Origin: Siphonodentalium dalli
Taxonomy: Eukaryota > Mollusca > Scaphopoda > Gadilida > Siphonodentaliidae
Length of the DNA: 64,000 bases
Reading direction: 5' to 3'
NCBI GenBank assembly: GCA_032622095.1
Contig: CP136061.1
Span: 83,550,324-83,614,323 of the forward strand
Position numbers and translations under genes: made by a program. The notes below the pieces were generated by a model. It had not been told where the DNA came from and made no database searches. It worked only from the letters and a program-made list of their open reading frames with translations. Shown in pieces: positions 23,890 to 33,752 of the stretch; the stretch's first letter is position 1; each line of letters starts with the position of its first letter.

Positions 23890-24388
23890 TTAAAAGATGG
23901 ATTATCTCTTTAAATAACAAACTTGTAATAGTTGCGTGGGTATAAAATAATAAACATGCACCGAAGACCCCCGTCCGGAAAGGCTTCTATCAATTAATAT
24001 TGATTTTATTTCGAATATTTTATTGGGACCGTTATTTGTTTATTTTTAGAACAGACCATTCGGATGATACCATATAGCGATATAGAGCATTTGGTTGTTC
24101 CGATGGCTAGGCACCGAACGTCAAATGGGGTTGTATTGTTTTATTCCATAGTTATACGCGATAATAAGTAAAATTAATGTTTATTTATGACAAAATTACA
24201 CCATACAATTTCTGGTCTCTGTTAACAGTAATACTATTGTTCGTTAGCTTAACGACCACACCTTTTTAGACCCGAAAATATTCGAAATAAATGAATATTA
24301 ATCGATAGAAGCATTTCCGGACAGGTTTAATATTTTATACCCCGGTAACAATATAATACATGTTTACATAGGGATAATCCACCTTTAA
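23890..24388 (-). mobile_element. Family A MITE inserted in family D, TTAA target duplicated
   Basis: Element between TTAA at 23890-23893 and 24385-24388. The flanks join as CACCCCAAT-TTAA-CACTAAAAC, which matches the uninterrupted CACCCCCATTTTAACACTAAAAC (minus strand, about 40024-40046) in the other family D copy. This is the second filled/empty pair for family A in the window. Internal blocks: GACCGTTATTTG, ATACCATATAGCGATATAGA, TTTCTGGTCTCTGTTAACAG. Confidence 0.9.
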
Positions 24389-24526
24389 CACTAAAACAGA
24401 GATTTGCGCGGGGAAATTCACTGTAAACAGCTGTATGTGAATTTATTGGCATACTATTTATCATGGTTGTTAACATTGACATGTAAATACGAACGAGTCA
24501 TTTTGGGGTCATTCGGCCAATAAAAC

Positions 24527-25641
24527 ATGGTTGCCAGCGGCCATCTTGGATTTCAAAATTCAATCAATGACACTATGGCAGTGGTTAGTTACGTTAGGAA
24601 GGACACCGGCAACGTGCATATCTCAAGCGTGATCACTAAACGTAACCGCGATGACATCGCAACCTTGACTGCCTCGAAGAAAATATGCCCAACCAAGACG
24701 ACAATGGGACAGGTAGTTAGTGACGTTCAGGTGCCAAAAGTACGGACTAGCATTAATGTCATGAAGACAGGGTCTTTGTCCATCACGACCACTGAACCGA
24801 TGAGAGTCCTTCCACAAGCAATTGATTCTCACTTCCATCTCAACCGGATACAACGGTCATTTGAATTGAGACCATCGACACATCTGTTGGACTTGATCAA
24901 GCAAACGCAAGATCGTGTCCAACCAGAGGTGCCAGTACAGCTGGTAGGGACTGTTCATGTCCTCTGCGAACCGGCTGATTACGAAAAGGCATATTTTTAT
25001 TTGGATTCGCCGCCGCTGGCTGTGGGATGCCACCCAAAGAAGTACGAGATGCTCCAAAGGCCTGACTGAATGGAAAGACTGGTGGAGTGAATGTACCATC
25101 CGAAGGTGGTGGCAGTTGGGGAAATTGGCTTAGACCGAACCTGTACATATAACCCAGCTGAGAAGGCTCGCCAAGACAAGATATTTGGGGAACTCCTCGA
25201 CCGGGCGCCAAAACATAAGCCAATTATACTGCACATTCGTGGGGCGGAAGACGACCGACGTCCCACGATGTCCTCAACACGACACTCGTCCAAATCCTGA
25301 GGGCAACTCACAGCGATCAGGTCATTCATCTCCATTGCTTCTTGGGGGTATCCGAACATGTATTTGCCTGGTTGCACCGTAGGCCCAACACCTATTTCGG
25401 AGTTACAGGACTGTGCTCTGTATTTAGTCAGGAGCAGAAACTAGGACTGGCGGCAATCCCCCTACACCGAATGTTGCTGGAAACGGATGCCCCCTATTTC
25501 CCAATGTCGAGGAAGAGGAAATTCAGCACCCGTGTGGTTATTGGAGAAGTGGCCCGAGTCGTATCCAAGATCCGCCGAGAGGGCATGGAGGAAATCCTAA
25601 ATCACACCGTGGCAAACGAGCGGCTGATATACCGGATTTAG
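24527..25641 (+). pseudogene. TatD-family metal-dependent nuclease, intronless and broken
   Basis: TatD (amidohydrolase-like) nuclease relic. Blocks in order: IDSHFHLNR (metal-binding HxH, about 24822), VGCHPKKYE (about 25020), VVAVGEIGLDR (Glu ligand, about 25105), IILHIRGAEDD (His ligand, about 25223), VIHLHCFLGVSEH (His ligand, about 25322), TYFGVTGLCS, RMLLETDAPYFP (Asp ligand, about 25471), and ..VARVVSKIRREGME to TAG (25639-25641). All expected metal ligands remain. Breaks: in-frame TGA after LQRPD (25067-25069), a second TGA 7 codons later, and a frameshift near 25260. The first ATG lies in family D repeat sequence, so the true N-terminus is unknown. The absence of introns suggests retroposition or a natural single-exon gene. 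Confidence 0.85.
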
Positions 25642-25649
25642 AAGCCTGT

Positions 25650-26280
25650 ATTGATAAGTCACCAGGGTTCGGAAGCAGGAATGCACCTACCGTAACGGAT
25701 GTGTGGCGGGTGTTACATTCTTTTTTCTAGCTTCACGTAACGAAAAGATAGGTTGTCATACTGGTAGTAATTTTACATAGAGGACCTTCCTGTGATAGCA
25801 AGGGGACATTGATTGATCAGGTTGTGTTAGGTTCCATTTTGGGTTTCGGAAACTGATATCTTGTATCTCATTTTTAGGCGTCATTGGGGGCATGGTGAAC
25901 CAGGGGCGGCACGTCCATATGTTGCTAACACCGATCCTTTTTTGGCTGGCGATCCTGTCAGGAGTCAGTCTCTAATTAGAAAGCACCTACCTCAGCGGAT
26001 GCTTGGCGGGTGTTATGTTATTCTCTTCTTTTTTTTCCAAAACCTGCGTTTCCTAATCCTAATGAAATTAGTTAAAGATAGAAGTAGCTTTTTTCATAGA
26101 GGACGTTCGTGTGATATCAAGGGAACCTTGATTAGATCAGGTTGTGTCAGGTTCCATTTTGGTTTTCGGAACCTGAGATCTTGCATCTCATTGTTGGGCG
26201 TCATGTGGGGCATAGTGAACTAGGGCAGCACGTCCATAGGTTGCTAACGCCGATCCATTTTTGGCTGGAGATATTGCTGC
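25650..26280 (+). repeat. Diverged direct duplication, unit about 310 bp
   Basis: 25650-25970 and 25971-26280 align with about 20% differences: CACCTACC..CGGATG..GGCGGGTGTTA, TTCATAGAGGACGTTCGTGT, TTGATCAGGTTGTGTTAGGT, GGCGTCATTGGGGGCATGGT, GCACGTCCATATGTTGCTAA, CGATCC.TTTTTGGCTGG. Located just downstream of the TatD-like stop codon. No frame is conserved. Confidence 0.85.
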
Positions 26281-26819
26281 TCTTAAAGTGGCTGACACTC
26301 TCCACATTGTAAATCTCCGAGGGCACCCAAGGTGATTTCTAAATATAGCTATTTTGGAGTGGAAGATTTCGGCCCTTTTCGATCAAAATGGGAGGGAGTG
26401 CTGTGGAAATGGGTAAATTAGTCAGGTTATCCTGAGATTGTACCGGAAACATTAGGCGATGTCACCGCTACGTGCCGGTCCTATTATCGAGTACTTCCGA
26501 CTTTCCGGGGAACCCTGGAATTCACATGATGACGTCACGACAACGGTCGATCTCTTTCGAACCACGTCATGGTCAGAACAAGACCAGAACTTTGAAAAGC
26601 TCTGACAACTTTTAGGAATATTCAGGAACATTGGAAGGTGAGTTGAATTTACTTTTCTTATTATTAGTTATAAAGAATAGAGCCAGCACCCCAACTATTC
26701 TTTATGATAATGATTTATCACACAGTAAGCTCCACCCAAACCTCTAATTAAAAAGCTATTTTAGGCAATAATTTTGGTAATAATTTTATAATTGGATTCT
26801 ATACCAAATAAACAATTTT
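26281..26819. other. No gene; single TGACGTCA palindrome
   Basis: Noncoding. A CRE-type octamer TGACGTCA occurs at 26530-26537 and a small inverted pair AAAGAATAG / CTATTCTTT at about 26672-26703. Neither has context that would support a regulatory call. Confidence 0.3.
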
Positions 26820-26994
26820 GAATTTACAAGTCACACAATGGTAGGTGAGAACCCCGATATGTATTGTCATATGTTGGATCAAGTGATCGCTGCGGGAGAA
26901 TGATTTACCTCACAAATCACTATGTCAGGCGTATCCCTGGTGTGGATGATCTTATGTGTCACCAATATGTTCGATTGATTAAATGATTTACCAC
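26820..26994 (-). pseudogene. Relic zinc fingers 14-15 beyond the stop of the intact gene
   Basis: Immediately after the stop the minus strand reads, one base out of frame, [20 protein letters not shown], then after another shift KSFSRSDHLIQHMTIHTG and TYHCVT. The stop of the annotated gene is created where DICG-K should follow: ATT-TGA-GTG in place of ATT-TG(N)-AGT-GGT-AAA. So the present C-terminus results from a one-base loss inside a finger. Confidence 0.75.
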
Positions 26995-28155
26995 TCAAAT
27001 ATCTGGGTCAGGCTTATTTCCGGTGTGGATCCTCTTATTGTGTGTCAACAAGATGTTCGATTGATTAAATGATTTGCCGCAGATGTCACAATGGTAAGGC
27101 TTATCTCCGGTATGGATTCTCTTATGTCTCACCAAGTCGCTCGACTGATTAAAAGATTTACTGCAGATGTCACAACGGTAAGGCTTATCTCCTGTATGTA
27201 TTCTCTTATGTCTCACAAGGTGACTCGAATGATTAAATGATTTCCCGCATAAATCACAACGGTAGGGCTTATCTCCGGTGTGGATTCTCTTATGTCTCAC
27301 CAGGTGACTCGAATGATTAAATGATTTCCCGCATATATCACAACGGTAAGGCTTATCTCCAGTATGGATTCTCTTATGTTGCACCAAGCTGCTCGATTGA
27401 TTAAATGATTTCCCGCATATATCACAATTGTAAGGCTTATCTCCGGTGTGGATTCTCTTATGTATCACAAATCTGCTCCATTGATTAAATGATTCCCCGC
27501 ATATATCACAATTGTAAGGCTTATCTCCGGTGTGGATTCTCTTATGTGTCACCAATCTCCTCGATTGATTAAATGATTTCCCGCATAAATCACAACGGTA
27601 CAGCTTATCTCCGGAATGGATTCTCTTATGTTGCACCAAGTTGCTCGATTGATTAAATGATTTCCCGCATATATCACAATTGTAAGGCTTATCTCCGGTG
27701 TGGATTCGCTTATGTGTCACCAAGCTCCCCGATTGATTAAATGATTTCCCGCATATATCACAATGGTAGGGCTTATCTCCAGTATGTATTCTCTTATGTC
27801 TCACCAGGTGACTCGAATGATTAAATGGTTTCCCGCATAAATCACAATTGTAAGGCATATCTCCGGTGTGGATTCTCTTATGTATCACCAAGTGGCTCGA
27901 TCGACTAAATGATTTCCCGCATAAATCACAATTGTAAGGCACATCTCCGGTGTGGATTCTCTTATGTATCACCAAGTCGCTCGATCGACTAAATGATTTC
28001 CCGCATAGATCACAACGGTAAGGCTTATCTCCAGTGTGGATTCTCATGTGTGTCACCAAGCCGCTCGATCGAGTGAACGATTTCTCGCATACGTCACAAT
28101 GATGTATATTGCCTATGTTGGTGGTCTCGTGGACATTCAGGTTAGCATCCCCCAT
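26995..28155 (-). CDS. C2H2 zinc-finger protein with 13 tandem fingers, intact
   Basis: 386-residue single-exon protein, presumably nuclear and DNA-binding. It starts ATG at 28153-28155 (context [28 protein letters not shown]). Thirteen 28-residue fingers occupy residues about 19 to 382 with pattern CDxCxKxFxxSSxLVxHxRIH. Helix positions -1,2,3,6 vary (RSSD, RSSH, HSSH, QSGS, QSSN, QSRR, QSSS, QSSD), while fingers 4, 10 and 11 share HSSHLVR. Linkers are almost all HTGDKPY, not the usual TGEKPY. Finger 6 ends HSGDKL and finger 13 has H-x4-H. No KRAB, SCAN, BTB or ZAD domain is visible in the short leader. The gene lies in a tandemly duplicated block with a broken paralogue at 20321-21323. Its C-terminus reflects a frameshift that cut off at least two further fingers. 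Confidence 0.93.
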   Translation of the reverse strand: MGDANLNVHETTNIGNIHHCDVCEKSFTRSSGLVTHMRIHTGDKPYRCDLCGKSFSRSSDLVIHKRIHTGDVPYNCDLCGKSFSRSSHLVIHKRIHTGDMPYNCDLCGKPFNHSSHLVRHKRIHTGDKPYHCDICGKSFNQSGSLVTHKRIHTGDKPYNCDICGKSFNQSSNLVQHKRIHSGDKLYRCDLCGKSFNQSRRLVTHKRIHTGDKPYNCDICGESFNQWSRFVIHKRIHTGDKPYNCDICGKSFNQSSSLVQHKRIHTGDKPYRCDICGKSFNHSSHLVRHKRIHTGDKPYRCDLCGKSFNHSSHLVRHKRIHTGDKPYRCDICSKSFNQSSDLVRHKRIHTGDKPYHCDICGKSFNQSNILLTHNKRIHTGNKPDPDI

Positions 28156-29020
28156 CGTGTCGAATTCTCACTATATATCAGCTGTATATATCCCGAAGCA
28201 GCAGTCTATAGATAGTTAAAATCTGTTCCAATTCGAACCGAAATCCATTAACACAGTGTAACTGATAATAACAAAGTTCACGATATGGAAGAATTGCGTA
28301 TCAATCGATCAATTATAAAATCGAACAAAGGACGATGGAAATATCGTATTCTGTTGAATTAACGTGCATGTCAATATGCCGGTCAGATCCCGGGGAATAA
28401 CATACATGTGCATAATCCGCTTACATCACATTATGTGGTTATGTTTAGAAGCATCATTCACAAAACGATAGATGAGTATACAGTCTACATGCGAGTAAGT
28501 GTGAAAACATCTACAAACTACGCCCGTCCTTCTACTGTGTGGGTTGATCGGCAAATAAAGGCAAGACGCCGGCGAGCTTGATGTTTGTATTCTTGTTCAT
28601 GTCACATTTCTCAACACAGTGTAGACAATGTTTTGTGATGTTAAATGTTCCAGCGTACTTTCGCGAACGCTTTACTTTTTCAAAGTGTTTTGTGTAGGCC
28701 ATCTCCATATATTTTTACTCGCGTCTATTAGAGCATAGTCCGGCCGAACTGGGGTGTAAACCAAACATTCTCTGTTAAAGTTGTTTTCTATGTTGATAAT
28801 TTATCACTGGGGCATCTTTATTGACATTCCGGTTGATTTGAATGTGCAGCGATTACCCCATACCTGCCAATCTCGGCCATTTGACAACGGAAACACCCTA
28901 CTGATCTCCATTGCTATATGGTATCGCATGAATGGTCTGTTCTAAAATAGAACAATAAAGTGTCCCATTCAATCATCTCATTTTATAATAAAATACTCGA
29001 AATAAAATCAATATTAATTG
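28156..29020 (-). repeat. Upstream flank (probable promoter and 5' UTR) of the intact finger gene
   Basis: Shared with 21324-22870 and in part with 3705-4698. It probably contains the promoter and 5' UTR of the minus-strand finger gene. Conserved pieces: AACAAAGGACGATGGAAATA, ATTCACAAAACGATAGATGA, AAGACGCCGGCGAGCTTGAT, AACCAAACATTCTCTGTTAA and TTATCACTGGGGCATCTTTA. I cannot place a transcription start. A short insert (28376-28432, GCCGGTCAGATCCCGGGG..) differs from the other copies. Confidence 0.7.
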
Positions 29021-29028
29021 ATTTCGAG
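28921..29028 (+). mobile_element. Family A fragment in the duplicated flank
   Basis: Same truncated right-half fragment as 22746-22870 (GGTCTGTTCTAAAATAGAAC; AAATCAATATTAATTGAT), cut at 29028 by the TCTCGAGA-type repeat. Confidence 0.75.
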
Positions 29029-29195
29029 AAAGAGTCTTGAGATATTAACATATTTTCTCGAGATCGTATGGCAAGATCTCAAGAAAATATGCAGAGATCT
29101 CAAGATAATATCGCGAGATACTAGTAATATGTTCAGAGCTTGAGATGCGCATGTCAGGATCTCAAGATGTGTCGAGATAACAATTAACATGTTGA
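29029..29195. repeat. Cluster of near-palindromic CGAGATCTCAAG motifs
   Basis: Interspersed variants of (T)CTCGAGA and TCTTGAGA / GATCTCAAGA: TTTCTCGAGATC, AAGATCTCAAGAAAATAT, AGAGATCTCAAGATAATATC, CGCGAGATACT, CTTGAGATGC, GGATCTCAAGATGTG, TCGAGATAAC, spaced about 15-30 bp. It looks like a degenerate dispersed repeat built from a short palindrome. Confidence 0.7.
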
Positions 29196-29632
29196 ATATT
29201 CAACTTTCAAGACACTTTTTTTTCTTGGACAATGTCACAAATCAAGAGTTAGCTAATTTTTGGCAAATTATTATTTATTTTTTTAGCCAGTGCAAACACT
29301 CTCACTGATTGTGATAGTACTGATACTAATAGCTGAATCCAATGTCAATCCGTGCGCAGCCATGGACTGGCACTGGTCGAGTCCAGAAATACATCACAAA
29401 ATTGACATTTTTACTAATTTAGTAAAAAAAATACTACTAGTAGACTAACATTTCGGCAGACACACAACTTTTCCTTGAATTATATTTCATATTTCGATGT
29501 ATAGAGTATGCGTTATGATTATTACACATGTCCGCTCGAATAAAGGGGATATTCGCTAGTATTTACATCAATTTTATTTTCACATGTTTTGCCAGTGACC
29601 GCGATATTTTTAATAGACGCTCAGTGACTCAC
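29196..29632. other. No gene recognised
   Basis: AT-rich sequence. If the exon at 29633-29892 is real, this would be its first intron on the minus strand. No downstream exon is visible. Confidence 0.35.
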
Positions 29633-29892
29633 CATTTTCGTACGCGATTTTCATCTCTTCGCCATCCAAGGTCTGGATCGTTTGGTGGTCTCACACCATG
29701 GTGATTTTGTGGTAATTCCGGCTCGTGTATGTACGCTCCCTTTGTCAAATTTAAAGTGTCTTCTGCTGACGAATCAGACGAGGAATAATCAGATCGCAAA
29801 AGATTTTGCTGTCCGCCATACTGACTACTGAGGGAATTCCCATGGTCCTCTATTACGTCACACGCTTTCTCGCAAATAACTGTTTCCGTCAA
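29633..29892 (-). CDS. Candidate internal or first exon, unrecognised protein
   Basis: The minus frame reads TETVICEKACDVIEDHGNSL, a Ser/Asp-rich stretch (DYSSSDSSAEDTLN), AYIHEPELPQNHHGVRPPND, DPDLGWRRDENR, and meets a good donor AAAATG|GTGAGT at 29633/29632. There is no in-frame ATG; the frame opens at about 29910 without a clear acceptor, so the start is unknown. Composition is less AT-rich than the surroundings. The acidic Ser-rich run followed by an EPE motif is seen in several unrelated animal proteins, so I do not name a family. Confidence 0.3.
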
Positions 29893-30604
29893 AATAGATA
29901 ATGAAGTGAGGCATCAGGCTATCATCCAGCCACCCACAGTCTTAAACACTCGTATTTTCAGACAGCGGGGGATTGTTTTCTTAAATAAGTGTGCATAACT
30001 GAATACAAATATGAATAAATGAACATATATTGAGAATTTTCGCGACGGCGACTTTAATTGTATACCATAGTGTCATTCCCCCATATATTATAATGAAGAA
30101 TAAAGCAGTCAGATATATTCCAGTCCAATGAAAACATTTGTTAATATGCAGTGTGGTCCACACACGCAGGGAGCAATCGACAGCATTTAGGCCACTGTGT
30201 TAAGAGATATGGTGGTCAGCTTTAACTTGGTTATGAAGCCATGTGCCAGAACTCATCTCAGCCCAATATTTCATTGAACAACATGAATGACATGAAAATT
30301 CTCAAATATTGAACATTATTTGTGGGTAGTTGTCTTTCTACGTGAAAATTGTCATAACATTTCATTAATCAAGAAAAACGTAGTCTCATATTCCAGGGCA
30401 TACAGGTGAAGTTAATGAGCTTGCAATAACCACTTGTTTGATGGTTCTTGAATTATGTATCATAATAACGACTTGTACCAAATTTCACAAATAAATTCCT
30501 GACAATTTTTGAGAAAATACATTTAGAAATACCCGGAAATTTTGGCAAACGTGCATGTGACCCTTAAGTGTAAGACTGAAGTACCACAGGAGACACATCT
30601 GCGG
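29893..30604. other. No gene recognised
   Basis: AT-rich noncoding sequence with short frames only and no repeat relationship seen within the window. Confidence 0.4.
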
Positions 30605-31241
30605 TTAAAGGGGTACTGTACACAGGAATAGACAATTTTTTTTATTTACTCCCATTGAAATAACTCTCAAGTTAGATTGTGTTCGTGTTATATGACTTTC
30701 GTATAAACCTAATTTAGCGAAGAAAATATTGATCTTGGAAAAAAAAATATTACGATTTCAAATTACGCGCCATAGAAGACTCAGGTTGCAGGAAGGACCG
30801 GAAGTTCATTGTTCACAGCTTCAATTGATGCATCCCATCTCTTCCATCGAACAATCTCACTCCCTATAAAACTAATTGACGCTTTATGACTCTTGTTTCT
30901 TTCTCCTTTTTTTCCGAATCGGTTATAGCGGGCCTTCCTTTTGCAGGTAACATGTTATGTTTGCAACTCAATAATGTTCGCGAACGGCCGTCGATAAAAG
31001 ACACTCGACAGATACGATTTCATGAACGGTAACTCGTACTGGCATAATTCGCCATTTTATGACTCCAGCCATAAATGATTTTATATTAAATAATTCAATT
31101 TTACTTTTGTGATAGCCTGTTAACAGGAACGTTTTCAGTAGACATAGTCGACTCAAATTAGTTATTTTAAAATATAATATTGATATTAGATCGCTATGGT
31201 CACCGGAAATTTAATGAAATTGGGGTACAGTACCCCTTTAA
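30605..31241. mobile_element. Family F element 1, TTAA-flanked
   Basis: TTAA at 30605-30608 and 31238-31241 enclose a 629-bp noncoding element with inverted ends AGGGGTACTGTAC / GTACAGTACCCCT. Inside are GACTCCAGCCATAAA (about 31059), also found in the larger F element at 31761, and a poly-T tract. TTAA on both sides suggests piggyBac-type target choice. Confidence 0.8.
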
Positions 31242-31591
31242 GTGAATTTCTATTATTTTATAGTAACGTTTACATAGATGTCACCGTTCAACTTTGTGTG
31301 ACAACTTGATAATGTCTAACACGATATATCGCGTGCATCATATATCTTTGGGAGCTATGCTAAACAATATACTAAACATCCGCAGGGCAACCTGTCAACA
31401 GATTAATGTGTATTGATTCGAGTGTGGGTTACATTTCATTTGTTCAAAGGCATGACATGGTACAGCAGCCGAAAAGGGGGGAATAACCTTTAAAATGGCG
31501 GCTGCATGGCGATCGAATTTTAATATCGGACATAAATGTCCAGGTAATGGTCATTACATTGATTCTGGGATTCAGAGACACGGTTATGTGG

Positions 31592-32968
31592 TTAAAGGGG
31601 TTCTGTACACAAAATTCGGCCATTTATGGGACCATCTCCTTTTATACTCAACAGAATATATGCAACAAATGAATCAATTTGAGAATGGATTAGTGCAAAA
31701 TACACTCGTGTTCTCTAAGAAGGATGCAAACAACAAGATAATTATAATGAAAATGATTTTATGACTCCAGCCATAAATTCAGTTTCATTATAATTACCAT
31801 GTTGTTTGCATCGTTGAGGGGGGAACGGGCGGGTCCAATCCCAGATTCCCAGGAAATAAATCAGCAAATCCCAGTTCCCAGGAAAAAAATATGCCATTTC
31901 CCAGTTCCCAGGAATTAAAAGCAAATCCCAGTTTCCAGTAAAAAAAAAGCCAGTTCCCAGGAATTAAAATATTATAATTTTATTATTATTATTATAGAGT
32001 ATCGACAAAACATACAAGTAATGGAGATCAATGTACATATATTGTATTTTTATGCTATCTTATGATTTACTTGCTACTGTCTGGCCAATTACATCATTGG
32101 GGTGAAGGAATATACCTCTCGGTCTATTCGACCATCCCGGGGTTAGCCCCCAAAACTACAATCCCTACATCATTTTACATGCCATAAAATGCGAACCTAT
32201 ATGCAAATCCATTGAACAGAATCAACAGATCACTCTTTACACTGATCTACACCACCGCAAATCAGGTACGGTATTCCCTAAATGTCCATGTGATGTATGC
32301 AAATTCATGTGGTCTCAATATATCTGAGACGGTTCGTGATTTGAGATTGTGCCCCATAACTGGAATGTTAGTATGAAAAACCAAGTCACAAACCAACTGA
32401 GAAATAGGAGACAACACGGATGAACACAAGTCACCAGATACAACAGCTTAGGTTGAAACTCGTGTAAATAATATGACTTTAAATTTTACTGGATACCAGC
32501 AGACTTTGTTGGTAGTTGTTACAGATGCACGGTATCGACAACCGCTGAATACTCCCTACAGAAAACTGACATTAAAAAGAGTTAAATAAATTATATATTT
32601 TTAATTTGACATAACGGTTTAATAAACATATATCTCAATAAACATTTGAACTATTAAAAATGGAAATCCCGATTAATTGGGGATAATTTCCGGGTCCCGG
32701 AAAATAATTTCAACCTTTCCCGGGTCCCGGTGGAATTCTGTTCCCGATTCCCGGAAAATTAAATCTGACGATCCAAATTCCCGAAAAATAAAAAGGGTCG
32801 ATCCCGGTGTCCCGAAAATACCCGTCCCCCTTCATCGTTCTTAAAACACGGGAGTATATTTTGCACTAAACCATTGCTCAAGTTCATGCATTTGTTGCAT
32901 AGATTCTGTTGAGTACAAACGGAGATGGTCCCACAACTAGCCGGATTTAGTGTACAGTACCCCTTTAA
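31592..32968. mobile_element. Family F element 2, 1.4 kb, TTAA-flanked, with long TIRs and short-repeat subterminal arrays
   Basis: TTAA at 31592-31595 and 32965-32968. TIRs of about 140 bp: GGTTCTGTACAC..TGGGACCATCTCC..ACTCAACAGAAT..ATGCAACAAATG..TAGTGCAAAATA pair with the right end in reverse complement. Next to the left TIR is an inner inverted pair (GATGCAAACAACA, 31723, with its complement at about 31800), then an array of TTCCCAGGAA-type units (31840-31965). Next to the right TIR is an array of CCCGGGTCCCGG and ATTCCCGGAAAAT units (32660-32820). No transposase frame. (ATT)n at 31976-31995. Confidence 0.85.
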
Positions 32969-33752
32969 ACATCGTCTCGTGGAGACATATGGACGACACA
33001 AGACATAAAACAAAGTTATATTTTTAACAATATGCGTACAATATTCTGCTGATATGTAGGTATGGAATAATCACCAATCATAAACGTCAAATTTTAAATT
33101 TGGTTATCGTTGATATTCATAGCGATTAATGATATTTTACTTAGTAAATCCAGATTAAAATAAGTTTAATATACCGGTACGTTCCGTTCCAGTTCCATTG
33201 TCTTCAATATTTTTGTGAACACTTAAATTTAATATTTCCGGATTTTACGACACAAAGCATGTGGTTTGTAATGCACACATGATATACATGTATAACGTAT
33301 AAGTTAAATCAATTCATAATAATGCTGTACTCAAAGTAAGGTTAACATTCATTTTTATCTTCAAGACTTGGTATTAAATATAGGTAAGCGATTAGCGATT
33401 TGTAAACTAACAGTGCATGCAGCCTTTCTTAAAGTTGTAATGCACACATGATATACATGTATAACGTATAAGTTAAATCATTCATAATAATGCTGTACTC
33501 AAAGTAAGGTTAAGTGAATACTTTTGTTTACCACAAAATTAGGTAGTTCAAAATTGACTATACTGTATACATTGATTGTATAGTCCAACTTTCCCCACCA
33601 CTGGCAACAGAGGGTTTTGTTCTAGTCAGCAAATGAAGGAAATTCACATATTCTCGAAATAAGTACCCCTCTCGACCGCGTTGGAACCGCTGTGAGACCG
33701 CATTGAAAAATTACCATAAAGTTGTAATGTGCATATATGAAGCGTAAACGGT
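32969..33752. repeat. Intergenic stretch with an 80-bp direct repeat
   Basis: 33267-33345 and 33437-33513 share TAATGCACACATGATATACA, TGTATAACGTATAAGTTAAA and TAATGCTGTACTCAAAGTAA, about 170 bp apart, with one or two differences. The rest of 32969-33752 is AT-rich and without recognisable genes. Confidence 0.85.

Larger units (their letters stand above)
23207..24565 (+). mobile_element. Family D element with two nested MITEs (C and A)
   Basis: Compared with family D at 39637-40195 (read in reverse), the pieces are: terminus 23207-23271 (G-run, then ATTTCAGGCACGTATGC and TTTTTTCCTTTCGACC), an inserted family C element, a middle part 23816-23889 (CACCCACCCCCCGC..GGACACCCACCCCAATT), an inserted family A element, and 24389-24565 (CACTAAAACAGAGATTTGCG..GCTGTATGTGAATTTATTGG..CGGCCATCTTGGATTTC). 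The distal terminus is replaced by the TatD-like sequence. Confidence 0.8.

Noticed and set aside
24623-25377. Long minus-strand frames over the TatD-like region
   Set aside because: Antisense shadows of the plus-strand sequence, which has recognisable TatD blocks.
26530-26537. TGACGTCA as a CREB site
   Set aside because: A single octamer with no promoter context; expected by chance in 64 kb at about this frequency.
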